Source of the DNA: Taxillus chinensis
Lineage: Eukaryota > Streptophyta > Magnoliopsida > Santalales > Loranthaceae
DNA length: 64,000 nt
Direction of reading: 5' to 3'
Assembly (NCBI GenBank): GCA_023512835.1
Contig: JAKCVP010000343.1
Span: 487,698-551,697 of the forward strand
The notes under the pieces were generated by a model, which did no database searches, was not told the origin of the DNA, and worked only from the letters and a program-made list of their open reading frames with translations. Made by a program: the position numbers and the translations under genes. Within the stretch, counting starts at the first letter, position 1, and the number at the start of each line of letters is the position of its first letter. Of this stretch, positions 1 through 10,819 are shown piece after piece.

Positions 1-970
1 TGAGTAATACTTCAAAGTTCAAGATCAATCTGGCATCTTAGTCAGTCTAATCGACGCCGCCATGGCCGCTTACAGCGATAGTAGAAGCAAATCTCCCGTT
101 TTGAAACATGTGCACATTGCAACGTTCTCGTGACGATCTTCATACCGGCCTGCTCTTCCACTTGCCGGACTGCCCTCCGCGCCAGATTATTGACTCCCTT
201 GCCGTTCTGACAGTTATCAACGAGCGCAACGCGCGTCGCGTGCCACTAAGAGGGATTCCTGGATGACTACTCCTAGTACTGCGCTTCTGCCTGGCCATTG
301 CAGCGAATAACTCGTCGATATTGACTGGACGGTGACAAACGCCCCGTCAGCAGGGCTCAAAGTACTAGAAACCTGCTCCCGACCTCAACAACTCGAATGT
401 TGTTGAAGACATGTCGCGTGGGTTTAAATGCCAACGCTTGTCTCACTCTTCTATCCTCTCTGCGACTCTGCTCGTGCAATTACGTCGGCTTCAGGGGCGC
501 AATACTCGGCCATCTCAAAGACAGCACTCCATATCGACACAACGTCATACACTGTCGGCATGTTCTACTGGTGGTTAGCAAGCGCAGCCACGAATGTCTG
601 AAGCTTGCTAGACCATCGGCCCCCAGAGTACCTGAGATCGCCTTGCAACCACCACTACGGTGGCTTGTCGCTTCCTGATATCATTGAAGAGATAGGGACG
701 CGCGCTCGAGCTCCTCACGCATTCTCTTTTCGCTTTCCGCGACATTCGGGGCCCCATCTCCACGTGGAAGCGGTTATGGCGGGTGCCCGTAGCCAGAGCG
801 AGCCTTATGGTAAAATTAGGCTCCGTGTCTTGGGGCCACTCCCGCCTGATCATTATGAGGCAAGACCAGGCCTCCTGCAGTCATGTCGAATCTGCCAGAC
901 CCTTTCTCCACGAGATGAGCAGTTTTTCCTGTTGGGACGTCCAAAGCTCCAGTAACTCCAGTGCAGGCTT
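1..970. other. No supported gene at left edge
   Basis: Only short open frames on both strands (for example 608-853 minus and 605-955 plus), overlapping each other and without recognisable domains. This is the 3' side of the Hos2 gene. I see no RNA gene or repeat. Confidence 0.5.
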
Positions 971-2479
971 CTAGCTTCCGACGGGTAGCTCACTGCGGCC
1001 GCCAATATTTCTCTCATGTTCCCTTCTCACCGATTCGATGTCCTCCAGCCCTTCTTTGATTTCGGCTTCAACTTGCTGACGTATGCGCCATACATCGCTT
1101 GTTGGGAGTTGTCTCATCTGCACGCTTGGCGCATGCTCTATGAAGCGTAGATGTTCAAAGTTGACCTTGACTAATTCGGCCAAGTAGCTGGGGCTATTGT
1201 CGTTCTTGTGTCGCTTGGTTTCCAAGTGGCTCAGGTTGGGGTACAATAGACCGTCCCCCTTCTCCTCACCAGTGAAGGCTTGCCGATATGGCACAAAATC
1301 CGGTATCGTGTCGGGAAGACTGCTGCCCGTTGCTAGTGCTGTCTCGTGCGTCCATAGTCGTGCGACGTTGCGTGCAGTGTAACCGCCGCCACCAAGAATG
1401 ATGGTCGGGACGCGATAATCTTTGATATATTTCACGCACGCGCCATGGGCCTGGATGTTCAGGTTAAATTTGCCAAGTCTGTCGCCTCCAAGGCTGTCGG
1501 CGCCGCACTGCAGCACAATTGCGGTAGGCTTGAAAACCTGGAGAGTGCGCCCAGTGATGCGCTTGAATAGATCAATGAATTGATCATCGTCAATTCCGTC
1601 ATTGAGAGGGACGTTCAGGGTGAAGTAGGCACCAGGATTGCGAAGATTGGTCGGTCCAGTATCCGTCAATGCGCCAGTGCCAGGAAAGAAGTTCTGCGGA
1701 TCATATTTGTGGTAGGAGAGGGTCATCACTCGGTCTGTGCTGGCGAAAGCTGCCTCTACGCCGTCGCCATGGTGCACGTCGAGATCGATATACAGCACTC
1801 GTGGGTGAGTGTGCAGTAGCTCTTGTATGGCAAGGACAATATCATTGACATAGCAGAATCCAGAAGCATTGCCCTTCTGCGCATGATGCAGACCACCAGA
1901 CCAATTGATAGCTATATCATGACAACCGGTGTCCGGAGGATTTGTCGCGGCGAGCGTACGGGCGGCAGAAAGCGTGCTCCCAGTGTACATAGAGCAATAC
2001 TGGTAGAGGCCATCAAACACTGGACAATCATCCCCAAAATTGAATGGCAGCTTCATGACCTTTTCACCCTTGTTTGGAAGGCGGTCTTTTGGATATTCTT
2101 GAAGCTCTTCTTCAGTGACCTCAGTCTCGTACTCGTTCATGTTTGTGGGGTTGATGCATGACAAAAAGTCCAGATAATCTCTTTTGTGGAAGACGGCCAG
2201 TTCTTCGCGCGTAGCGGTCGGGGGCACGTAAGCGTCCATAGCATACTGCAACCCATATGTGAGGACGAGTTGCTTGGTCAGAGTGAGACGCCATGGTTTC
2301 ATAGGATGATGTCTGCCGAAGTGATGAGACTCCACGTCCGCATTGTAATGGTAGGAGACCTTGTAGCCTCGAGGTCTCTCAATTCCGTTCTCCTGCGCAG
2401 CTCTTCGGCATCTTGCTGTCAAGGTTGCGTCTGGCGCAGGATCGGGAGCGAAGTCTGTGTCACCAAAAGTGCAGGACAT
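971..2479 (-). CDS. hos2: Class I histone deacetylase, Hos2/HDAC3 type
   Basis: Single-exon, 502 residues. Removes acetyl groups from histone lysines in the nucleus; the yeast homologue is the catalytic subunit of the Set3 complex. Seen: the N-terminal motif HPMKPWRLTLTKQLVL (about residues 58-73), which separates Hos2 from Rpd3; active-site histidines 198-199 in GGLHHAQKGNASGFCYVND; zinc ligands in DLDVHHGD (232-239) and Asp328 in CGADSLGGD; and the transition-state Tyr367 in GGGGYT. All catalytic residues are present, so it should be active. It starts at the ATG at 2479, about 30-40 residues before the domain. The C-terminal tail after about 410 is charged and less conserved. It is divergent from Yng2 across a 620 bp spacer. 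Calling it Hos2 rather than Rpd3 rests on the motif above. Confidence 0.93.
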   Translation of the reverse strand: MSCTFGDTDFAPDPAPDATLTARCRRAAQENGIERPRGYKVSYHYNADVESHHFGRHHPMKPWRLTLTKQLVLTYGLQYAMDAYVPPTATREELAVFHKRDYLDFLSCINPTNMNEYETEVTEEELQEYPKDRLPNKGEKVMKLPFNFGDDCPVFDGLYQYCSMYTGSTLSAARTLAATNPPDTGCHDIAINWSGGLHHAQKGNASGFCYVNDIVLAIQELLHTHPRVLYIDLDVHHGDGVEAAFASTDRVMTLSYHKYDPQNFFPGTGALTDTGPTNLRNPGAYFTLNVPLNDGIDDDQFIDLFKRITGRTLQVFKPTAIVLQCGADSLGGDRLGKFNLNIQAHGACVKYIKDYRVPTIILGGGGYTARNVARLWTHETALATGSSLPDTIPDFVPYRQAFTGEEKGDGLLYPNLSHLETKRHKNDNSPSYLAELVKVNFEHLRFIEHAPSVQMRQLPTSDVWRIRQQVEAEIKEGLEDIESVRREHERNIGGRSELPVGS

Positions 2480-3099
2480 GATGGATGGCTAGGCGGGAAC
2501 CATGAGACGATCAAGATATGGAAGTCGCAGACGTTGTTCTGGGGGCGTCAGACGTTTGAGGCAGGACGAGAATCATGTTGAAGCATGCACAGTCGCACCT
2601 GAGGCTGAAACCGAAGTGAGTTGGAGGCATCTCCGGTGAGGCCGGTGGGAACTAGCGCCGCAGGTGTGCCGCTCGCGCGCGGCTCCAAGACGCGGTCGCT
2701 TCCCACACCAAGGGGGGATTTACTGTTACCAGACAGCAGTGAATCTGCATCAAATCCATCACAGACCAGCAAAACTCAGCACTCGTCCATCAAGCTGCCG
2801 TTCACAAACATTTCACATTGCATTGTACGATTTCCCGGTTGCCTTGAAAGTCAGCCCTGTCATCTCATCGCCACCCACCTGGCTATTCCGTCGCTCTTCG
2901 TCACTTCTCAGACTGTAGCGCTTCTTTTGAAACGCTGTCGAGCTCCTGAAATCGCAACATCCTACGGGACTCATCTTCAGCTCTCTTTCACCCTGGAGCA
3001 ACGCGTGGCCAAATATCACGTGATCCGACACCGACGCTGGACGCCCAAGCTCATCCGAGGGAACACCTGTAATTTTCAACAGGAGCCAGGGCTGGGGTG
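2480..3099. promoter_or_regulatory. Shared divergent promoter of hos2 and yng2
   Basis: A 620 bp spacer between two start codons facing away from each other. It must hold the promoters and 5' leaders of both genes. No clear TATA box is seen. The sequence CACGTGATC (E-box CACGTG) lies near 3018. Confidence 0.6.
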
Positions 3100-4388
3100 A
3101 TGGCTACTGAGGACGCCGCAACCGTTCTCGAGCAGTTCACTCACGATGTCGCAAATATGCCGGCCGAGATTACTCACCTGCTCGAGGAGATTCAGGCAAA
3201 GGACGAGAAGATGAGCGAGTACCGCGACATAATCGCTGTTAGAGATGCTCAAATCCAGCAGTTCGTGAGGAAAGCAGGTGGCATGGTAGCCAACAAGAAG
3301 GAGGCAGAGCATATCAAGGCAGTCAAGGAAGCGTATGACAAAGCCGAAGCTATACAGAATGAGAAGTGTCTTCTAGCGAACAAGGTAGCACTCCTGCTGG
3401 ATCGTCACGTCAAGCGCCTGGACCTCAAGATCCGTGATCTAGTTAATGAAGGCGCATTCCAGCACGACCCCGAGCTGCCGACCCTTTTGGATCCATCTCA
3501 TCCTGCAAACCTCGTGCCTCCGGCCGCAAGTTCAGCGGCCAGCACAGGCGTGAGAACGCCTCTTGGAGCTCTGCTAGGTCAGAGCTCAGGGTCATCTACA
3601 AAGGCTGCTGATGCAGCCGCTTTGCGCATGATTCGTGGAAATGTAGCACAGGCTACACCAGCCGTCGTAACGTCGGCTCAGGTATACCCTGCTCCCTTCT
3701 GGCAACCCAGGTATGTCAGACTGACGTAAACCAGCTGCCACAGCAGCAATCTCTTTCTAGACCAAATCATCAGCGTGAAATGTCGGCGGGCGCAGCTGCG
3801 GATGCCAAGCGCAGACGCCCTGGTGCTCCTGGCACGCTGCAGTTACCACCATCTAACCTACGTCAATCCTCAGCAGGTCCCACAATCAGTGGAACGCCCA
3901 AAGCTAGTACTCCCATTTCACGCGGAGGCAGCGTCGGGCCCAGGACGAAAAAGGCGAAAAATCCAAAGCCAGGTCCTGCGCAGCGAGCTCTGATGAAGAA
4001 GTATGCGCGCGGCGGCTTATCAAAGAAAGCCGCTCGTCGTATGCTTGCTGGGAAACGAGCAAGTCCCAGTACGACTGGCGACGACTCGGCTGGGGGCAGC
4101 GATGATGGCAGCATGGACGATGACGAAGCGATGGCCGTTGCAAAAGGTGAGACTGGTAACGACGAAGAAATGGAGGACGCTGCTTACGACGAAGACAATG
4201 ACGACAATGCAGCATACTGCATCTGTCAGAAGCCAAGCTATGGGAACATGGTTGCTTGCGATAACGACAAGTGCGAGCTGGAATGGTTCCATTGGGAGTG
4301 CGTTGGTCTTCAGAGCGAGCCCAAAGGCAGATGGTTATGTCCGATGTGTGAGAAGAAACCAAAGAGCGAAATAAAGTTGGCTCGGTAA
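3100..4388 (+). CDS. yng2: ING-family PHD-finger protein, NuA4 subunit Yng2
   Basis: Two exons, 3100-3710 and 3761-4388, 412 residues. The 50 bp intron has a GTATGT donor, a CTGAC branch site at 3721 and a CTCTTTCTAG acceptor, and joins the frames exactly. A weaker alternative is donor 3682 with acceptor 3734. The N-terminus (VLEQFTHDVANMPAEITHLLEE onward, about residues 10-120) is the ING coiled-coil domain and is closer to Yng2 than to Pho23 or Yng1. The middle is basic and low complexity. The C-terminal PHD finger (about 355-400) has the C4HC3 pattern in CICQKP, CDNDKCELEWFHWECVG and WLCPMC, expected to bind H3K4me3. Yng2 links the NuA4 histone H4/H2A acetyltransferase to chromatin. The start is ATG 3100. 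It has a shared divergent promoter with the Hos2 deacetylase. Confidence 0.88.
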
Positions 4389-5089
4389 AGGGGGACAAGG
4401 ATATTTTCAATATTTTAGGCCATTTTAATGCTTGATATCCTTTTGCTCTATCACCGCGTCTTCTGATGTCCTATCGTCACCCCCTCGGCTCCTGACGAAG
4501 ACCCCTGGCTGCCAAGTCGCATATGAAGAATCATCAAGGGCGTACGAGAGCACATTGTGGAGCTGAGTCGCGTCCACGGATGCAACTGATACATCAGTGC
4601 TCAGAAGATCTTCTTAGACCGAAACGAGCGGTCTTTCCACATGCAGCCAATAATCCCACGCTGGATCTCAAAGCTTTGCGAACGAGGTATCGCATTTTCC
4701 ATGGGCGGCGATGGTCAGAGCCAACCTCTCCCAGAAATGCTAAGATGTCGTTTATGACATCCTTGGCCGAGCCAGACTTTCCGCGCGCTTCAAGTGCGTG
4801 AGCGGCTCGTACAGACAGAGGCTGCCTCATGGCTGGCTAACGCTGGTGTTCTGTCCATCCCGGCGCAAAGGCGCCCCCTTGAGGGTCGTACGCATCCGAT
4901 GGTGTATAAATTGTGTAGGATGGGTGTTGTCCTTGGATGGCAGTCTCCATTGCCGCTTGGTCAAACTCTGCGACTCCCGCGTGCCCATGACTTCCTCTGC
5001 CACGAGCCTGCCGCTGGGCGTATAGACCGATTACAAGCATCAGGGGACAGTGACCAGATCCTGCCAGTAAAAGGGGCAAGGAGGCGACC
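4389..5089. other. Convergent 3' spacer, one interrupted frame
   Basis: Lies between the 3' ends of yng2 (+) and the Tim17-like gene (-). On the minus strand one frame runs from 5166 to 4594, broken only by a TAG at 4837-4839 (see findings). No domain is recognised, so it is not called as a gene. Confidence 0.4.
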
Positions 5090-5668
5090 TTAGCGGGCAA
5101 ACAAGTTGTGATACCAGGCCAGCCTCTCGCCTCGCAGTAAGCGAACGCCGTCCTGCAATAGTCCATAGCCCAACCCAGTCAACAGACCAAGCTTCACAGT
5201 CCGCGCGGCGGTCGGTGGAGGAAGTCTATTCTTGAAGCTAAAAGCACCCGCGACGCTCAGTCCAGCAATGGTAGTAGCAAGGAAGTCTTTATGAGTGCCC
5301 GTGTCCTGTGGGTCTCGTGTACAGTCCACTGCGTGCTCCACAACGAAGAACGCAGCTACCCATGGTGTAATGCGCAGGCCCATCCTGAAGCCTTCTATCA
5401 TGGAGTGCTTCATAACGTAAAAGTTCTTTGCATTGTGGTACAGGTACCATCCAGCCTTGGACGAGGGAAGCCTGTGGGCATTTTCGGCGCGGAAACGAAG
5501 GCCAGAGGTTATTGCACCCTGCGATACGCCGAGAAAGAGACCACTAGCAAATGCGAGCGAGGTGCCGTAGAGAATGCGGTCTGAGGGGGTGATGCTGAGT
5601 CGCTGGTTGACAGCGCGCTTGGAGTCTGGCGAGGGTTCAGCCTGGTGCTGCTCTTCGGCCATGTTCAT
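5090..5668 (-). CDS. Tim17/Tim22/Tim23-family-like membrane protein
   Basis: 192 residues from the first in-frame ATG (5668; a second ATG at 5662 would drop two residues). Seen: several short Gly/Ala-rich hydrophobic segments (GTSLAFASGLFLGVSQGAI, a middle segment around WVAAFFVVEHAVD, TTIAGLSVAGAFSF, KLGLLTGLGYGLLQDGVRLL), the layout of the Tim17/22/23/Pmp24 superfamily, many of which are mitochondrial inner-membrane or complex I assembly proteins. No classic twin-Cys motif is seen. The subfamily cannot be fixed by reading, so no symbol is given. The frame stays open upstream to 5773 without another ATG, so a short 5' exon is possible. The TAA is at 5090. Confidence 0.65.
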   Translation of the reverse strand: MNMAEEQHQAEPSPDSKRAVNQRLSITPSDRILYGTSLAFASGLFLGVSQGAITSGLRFRAENAHRLPSSKAGWYLYHNAKNFYVMKHSMIEGFRMGLRITPWVAAFFVVEHAVDCTRDPQDTGTHKDFLATTIAGLSVAGAFSFKNRLPPPTAARTVKLGLLTGLGYGLLQDGVRLLRGERLAWYHNLFAR

Positions 5669-6784
5669 GACGAAAGCCGCCTTGACTTTGTGTAGGTGAT
5701 CAAGGGACCTGACATTGGTTGAGGCTAAGCTTGGTGCTGCGGGCTCTCGCCCGCGTAAAAGTACTGAGCTCAAGGGCAGTGACTGGGAGCATTGAGGATT
5801 GAAGTTAGCTACATTTACCTTTCGGGAGCTCTGCTGAGTAAAGCGCCGTTCCGACTAGTGGGTACTTGGTGAGAGAGAGGCAGCCCACATGGGCAAAGAT
5901 ACTAGCATCTACTTTAGAATTACGACGATGAATCTATAGCTCATCTTCAAGGACCCTATAGCACAGAGTTTTTGAGGTGTTCCTTGAATGAGGTTTTGTA
6001 CCGGATACCACCCTCAGGAGAAGGTAAGCTGGACCTCTCTTTGAGACTGCTCTATAGGACGTTTCCATTACACTTCTGGGCGATAAAGTCAACGATATGA
6101 CCACGTGCATTCTGTACTTCGATGCTCAAGACCGAATATACTCAAGTGGCCTGATCTGGTGAAGATTCACATGGAATACAATAACTTCCAGCCAGGACGC
6201 CAGGAAGGTCCATACCCGGTTTCCACTCAACTGCCCCCAACTCCCGCCGACCTGATGGCCATCGATCCTCTGGGCGTCGCTATCACGAGCACTGACGACC
6301 CTTTTTGTACCATGCTCCAAGGTTTTGCTCGTTGACTTTCTTGGAGACTGAGGTCCTTTGGCTTGTGGCGAATGCACAGCCGAGGTGTGACTCAAGCATT
6401 CAGCGCGAACAACGTAACGACCTGCCACCTGCCTACAGCCGGTGCGAGGCGTTACTTGGATGCCACAAACACAAGCCAGCGCGAGTCACATTGTATGCTA
6501 AGTTTACTGCTCACAGATGTATTAAGTCTCCTTCAGACCTGGCTCAACTTGCATTCGTAGACGCACACCCTTCTGGTGCGATCTTATTGGTCTCCTCGTA
6601 CCCGATCCACCATTGAGTTCCTGGTCTCTTTCTCGTGCTCATCCACCACTTGACACCGGCCACGCGTCACCGCTAGACTCTAGGGTCTTTCTTGTGTTAT
6701 ATATGATTTCGTGATCCATTCTCCCCACCCGTCTTGACCACACGACTTGCCTCGCCGTCAGCTCTTCATCTCAGTGAGGTAATC
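5669..6784. other. Divergent intergenic region
   Basis: About 1.1 kb between two genes that point away from each other. The short frames seen have no domain signal. A TATA-like GTTATATATG lies at about 6696-6705, about 80 bases before the DUF2828 start codon, a plausible core promoter. Confidence 0.5.
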
Positions 6785-9085
6785 ATGGCCTCTTTTCAAG
6801 ATTCAAATTATCCTGTTGTGGTTCCAATTGTCAAGGCGCTGGGTCTGCCTCTGGATCAATTCGAAGAATACATCTCAACAGTGATCACTCGCAGCCGCAA
6901 AAAGACCAACGTCGAGGGTTCTCCAAAAGAGATCGACATTGCAGTCACAGCAGCGCTACAAGATGCCAGTCTGGATGACGCGGAAGAACGAGATGCACCA
7001 ACATCATTCATGGACGCTGTCGCGGCTTTCGATCCAAGTGCGCCACCTGCCGACTTCAATGACGATCGCAACAAGGTCTCCACCCACAATGGGGATGTCG
7101 CTTTCGCTTCATCTAATCACGCGATTGTCGATTCGTTCTACGAACTTGAAGACACGGTCAATCCTGAGCGTCTCGACTCATTGCTGCACGAAGCATGGAG
7201 GACCGATTCCGAGGCTACTCTGAAGATTATCTTCAATAGTCGTTCGATTCATCTGGGGAAAGCCTCTCGAACGAACCTGTACCGTTGCGCTGGCTGGCTT
7301 CGCAGGCATCACCCTCTGTCCTTGCTTCTGAATCTGAAGTGGCTAGTACGGCCCATCATCCCGAAGAAGGGCAGAAAGGAGACCGACAAGACTAATGAGG
7401 ATGACTTCGAAGTGCTGTCCACGCCTGCGGAAACAGAGATTGGAGACACTGGCCTAGCAGATCACGATGTCAAGGATGGATTAGCTCACGGCTACTGGAA
7501 AGATCTGCTAAACATCCTTGTTCTAGAAGTCACCGGCAATCTGGATGTAACCTGTGACGCAAACGAAGTTCTTAACATCAAGCCGAAGGCGCCTCGGACA
7601 AGAACTTTCGACAAAGACCAAGCTAGGAAGGAGCGACATAACACACGCGATCTACGATATACGAAAGCAATGGACAAACTCAGGAAGCCGTTCTATTGCG
7701 CCCTCTACCTGACAGTGGCGCGTTTGTTCGTCAAGCAGCTGAGCCTTGATAGCAAGTTGCTGTCTTCGGGGAACAAGCTCAAGCAACAGCAGATATCGCT
7801 GGCTGCGAAGTGGGCTCCATCCACGAAGGGGTTTCACGACAGATACACATGCATCACATCTACCATTGCAGCAGCTCTGCATGGCGCGTCCGCTGAGGAC
7901 TCAACCGCAGGATCACCTGACTACTTCCGCAAGGTCCGCATCGAGTTTCAGAAGACTACACTGAGTCCTTTGCGTTCCTTTTTACAAGTGGTAGAACGCG
8001 CAATCACAGCAAAGGCATACTCTGAGATCAAGTATGAGACGGTCCCTTCGATTGCTATGCAAAATTACACGAAGGTATTCTACGAGAACGACCAAAAGAG
8101 ATTCAAAGCCTACCTGGAACAGGTAGCAAGTGGCCAGAAACACATCTCTGGCGCGGTCTTGCTACCCTCCACTTTGGTCCAGAAGGCAATGACCCTGAGG
8201 ATTTCGTCTTCAGGCAATGGTAGCACAAAGAAGCGCAAGTTGGATGAGGCCATGTACGAAGTCAAATGCGACCTGATCAACGCCCAGTGGAACACTCTTG
8301 TCCAACGAGTCAAGGATGCAGGCAGCCTCGATGATGCGATCGCCGTGTGTGATGTATCTGGTTCCATGACGGCCGACACCCTATCAGACGGCACAACACC
8401 AATGCATACGGCATTGGGAATGTCGCTGCTCGTGGCGGAAGTAACAGCTCCACCATTCGGTGGCCAAATCATAACCTTCTCCGAAAAACCGCGCTTCATT
8501 CGAGTCGGCGGACCAGGCGATGCTCGTCCGTTCAAGGATAAGATACGCGCAATGTACCACGACGACTGGGGCGCGAACACTAATTTCACAGCCGTATTCC
8601 TTGATCTGTTACTACCTACCGCGCGCGCCTGGGACAAGAAGAATAACAAGAAGGGAACAATGGTTAAGCGCATCTTCGTTTTCAGCGACATGCAATTCGA
8701 CGAAGCGCAGCACCGCACAGAGCAGTGGTCTACGTCGTACGAGCGGATCAAGGGCGCATATGCGCGTGCTCACTACGAGATGCCTGAGCTTGTATTCTGG
8801 AACTTGTCGGGTGGTGGACATACCGGAGATGTGGCTACTAAGCCTGTAACTGTTGAGGAGAAGGGAACGGCACTGGTGTCGGGATACAGTCAGGGACTGC
8901 TGAGGATGTACATGGACAAGAGCTTTGAGGAGGAGCAGCAGCAGCAGCACGAGGATGTTGTCATGAAGGATGTTGGCGGTGATGCTGTTCGTGTCGAGGT
9001 GGAGAAGGAGAAGAGTGATCCATTGAGGACTGTTATGCGGGCTTTGAGCCACGATGCCTACAAGATGTTGAAGGTATATGACTAG
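6785..9085 (+). CDS. DUF2828 protein with von Willebrand A fold
   Basis: Single exon, 766 residues from ATG 6785 (MASFQDSN). Matches the DUF2828 family of fungi, plants and amoebae: a long helical N-terminal part (about 100-500) and a C-terminal vWA-like domain. The metal-binding MIDAS start CDVSGSM is at about residue 522, and an FVFSDMQFDEA stretch fits the later vWA strand. Members resemble TROVE/Ro60 RNA-binding proteins in layout, but the role in fungi is unknown. A basic KKRKLDEA stretch near residue 485 could be a nuclear signal. The tail has a short Gln run (EEEQQQQHED). No intron signals are needed. Domain call is good; function is not assigned. Confidence 0.85.
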   Translation: MASFQDSNYPVVVPIVKALGLPLDQFEEYISTVITRSRKKTNVEGSPKEIDIAVTAALQDASLDDAEERDAPTSFMDAVAAFDPSAPPADFNDDRNKVSTHNGDVAFASSNHAIVDSFYELEDTVNPERLDSLLHEAWRTDSEATLKIIFNSRSIHLGKASRTNLYRCAGWLRRHHPLSLLLNLKWLVRPIIPKKGRKETDKTNEDDFEVLSTPAETEIGDTGLADHDVKDGLAHGYWKDLLNILVLEVTGNLDVTCDANEVLNIKPKAPRTRTFDKDQARKERHNTRDLRYTKAMDKLRKPFYCALYLTVARLFVKQLSLDSKLLSSGNKLKQQQISLAAKWAPSTKGFHDRYTCITSTIAAALHGASAEDSTAGSPDYFRKVRIEFQKTTLSPLRSFLQVVERAITAKAYSEIKYETVPSIAMQNYTKVFYENDQKRFKAYLEQVASGQKHISGAVLLPSTLVQKAMTLRISSSGNGSTKKRKLDEAMYEVKCDLINAQWNTLVQRVKDAGSLDDAIAVCDVSGSMTADTLSDGTTPMHTALGMSLLVAEVTAPPFGGQIITFSEKPRFIRVGGPGDARPFKDKIRAMYHDDWGANTNFTAVFLDLLLPTARAWDKKNNKKGTMVKRIFVFSDMQFDEAQHRTEQWSTSYERIKGAYARAHYEMPELVFWNLSGGGHTGDVATKPVTVEEKGTALVSGYSQGLLRMYMDKSFEEEQQQQHEDVVMKDVGGDAVRVEVEKEKSDPLRTVMRALSHDAYKMLKVYD

Positions 9086-9329
9086 TAAGTGTGATGTGGG
9101 TAGAAGAGTAGCATCACACTCTCCGTTGATCCTGTGGTGGGAGAGGTGGACATGCATAGCAAGGCGTTCCGGAGGGATGTGAGATGGGAGCCATTTATGC
9201 AACTGTATAACGGCTTCAGCCTCGGCTGTGGGTGGTCGAAGACATCACAAACAGCTTCTGACACCTCTATACAACAGTGACACGAGTTCCACACATATTC
9301 TTCCAATTCGATATTACTTTCAAGGGGAA

Positions 9330-10662
9330 ATGCCTTCCCACGTGAAGCCCAACATTACCCTCGTTGATGTGGTGTCAGTCCTCCTCAAGCTCTGCATCAT
9401 CGGTATGCCTGTCCCAGTCACCCCCTTGATCCGACCACCTGCAGGGCCCACTCACCCGCCTACCCACGTGATATCAAATCCATGCCCACTTATCCCAGAC
9501 ATTGTCATTGAAGAAGACGCCGCGTCAAACTAACGACACTGCAGTTCCCAAGGCCCTCTACAACACAGCGTACCTCTACTTCACAAACTCCCGCCCAACA
9601 TGGCCCCTGCGCTTCATCCTCTTCACCTCCATGCTCCAAAACGCAGGCTCAATAACAATGCACCAGCGTCGCGCCTTTATGAATCCCACGGGCGACATCA
9701 TCCGGTACTACGCCCACAAGCGCAAAGTAACAGTCACCTCCCGCGACCACCCAACCCCCAGCACCTCTAGCCCCAACGGCACGCAAACAACCTACCCACC
9801 CTTTACGCTGCACTACCTCAACAGCGCACCCTCCACCACCGGCCGCGTCCTCCTGTACCTGCACGGCGGAGGCTACTGCTACGCCACTGCCGTCGGCGCC
9901 ACCGCAAGCGGCCACGGCAGTCTAGCCCTCGACCTCGCAACGCGCCTCGGTGCGCAAAAAGTAGCCCTCCTCGAGTATGCCCTCGCGCCAGAAGTCAAGT
10001 ACCCAGGCCAACTCGTGCAGGCCATTGCCGCGCTCGACATCCTCCTGCAGACGCACGCTGCGGCGCAAATCGTGATTGCGGGCGATAGCGCAGGCGGGAA
10101 TCTCACGCTCGCGCTGCTCTCGCATCTTATTACGCCTAGTCCGTACGCTGCGCCTGTGGATCTGCGCGGTGAGCGGATTCGCGCGGCGGGGCTGATTAGT
10201 CCGTGGGTGGGGCTGGAGAGGAGGACGGGCAGTTATAAGCGGAACAAGTATATTGATTTTATTCCTACGGCGGAGGGGAATCAGTTTTTGGGGGCGTGGG
10301 CGCCGCGCACGGACGAGGTGTGGGCTGATCCGCTTGTGTTTCCTGGGCTCGAGCTGCGGAGGGGGTTGGAGGGGGTCGTGAGCGATGTGCTTATTACGGC
10401 TGGGGCGTGGGAGGTGCTCTGTGATGATATTTGTGATTTGGGTGCGCGGCTGGGCGTCGAGGCTGATCGGGAGACTGTGCTCAAGGGGTTGGCTTGGAGG
10501 GGAAGGAGCGGTGGGGAGAAGGATGAGCTCGGGGTCGAGTTTGTTGTTGCTAGGGAGGAGGGGCATTGTATGCCCGTCATGGAGGCTGTGCTTGACTTAA
10601 AGCCAGGCGAAGGAAAGCTGGCGTTGGAGGCGTGGGCTGATCGGCTTGGGCGCGAGTGGTGA
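9330..10662 (+). CDS. Alpha/beta hydrolase, hormone-sensitive-lipase-like
   Basis: Two exons, 9330-9402 and 9545-10662, 396 residues. The 142 bp intron has donor GTATGC, branch site CTAACGAC and acceptor CACTGCAG, and its phase matches (GTT codon split). Exon 1 encodes a hydrophobic leader (LVDVVSVLLKLCII). The hydrolase shows the oxyanion motif HGGGYC (131-136), nucleophile elbow GDSAGGN (Ser206), an Asp candidate in the SDVLITAG region and His in EEGHCMP near the C-terminus, so the Ser-Asp-His triad looks complete. The family hydrolyses esters or lactones; the substrate is unknown. The hydrophobic N-terminus suggests membrane anchoring. Synonymous-site composition is very C-rich in the first half and G-rich in the second, giving long antisense open frames that are not genes. 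Confidence 0.85.
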
Positions 10663-10819
10663 TGATTTGGCTGTAGAAGGATTTAGATTAGACGGATTCA
10701 TTTGCATGATCTGGAAAGGAGATAGGTGTTGGCTGTAATGTGATTGCTGGATCCAGCAAATTTCATTCGACTATAGGTTCGTGGTATCATGTTCAAATCC
10801 TCTGCCCATTCATCTATGC

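Noticed and set aside
9922..10566. Long minus-strand frames opposite the alpha/beta hydrolase
   Set aside because: Composition artefact of strong third-base bias; Arg/Pro-rich with no domain.
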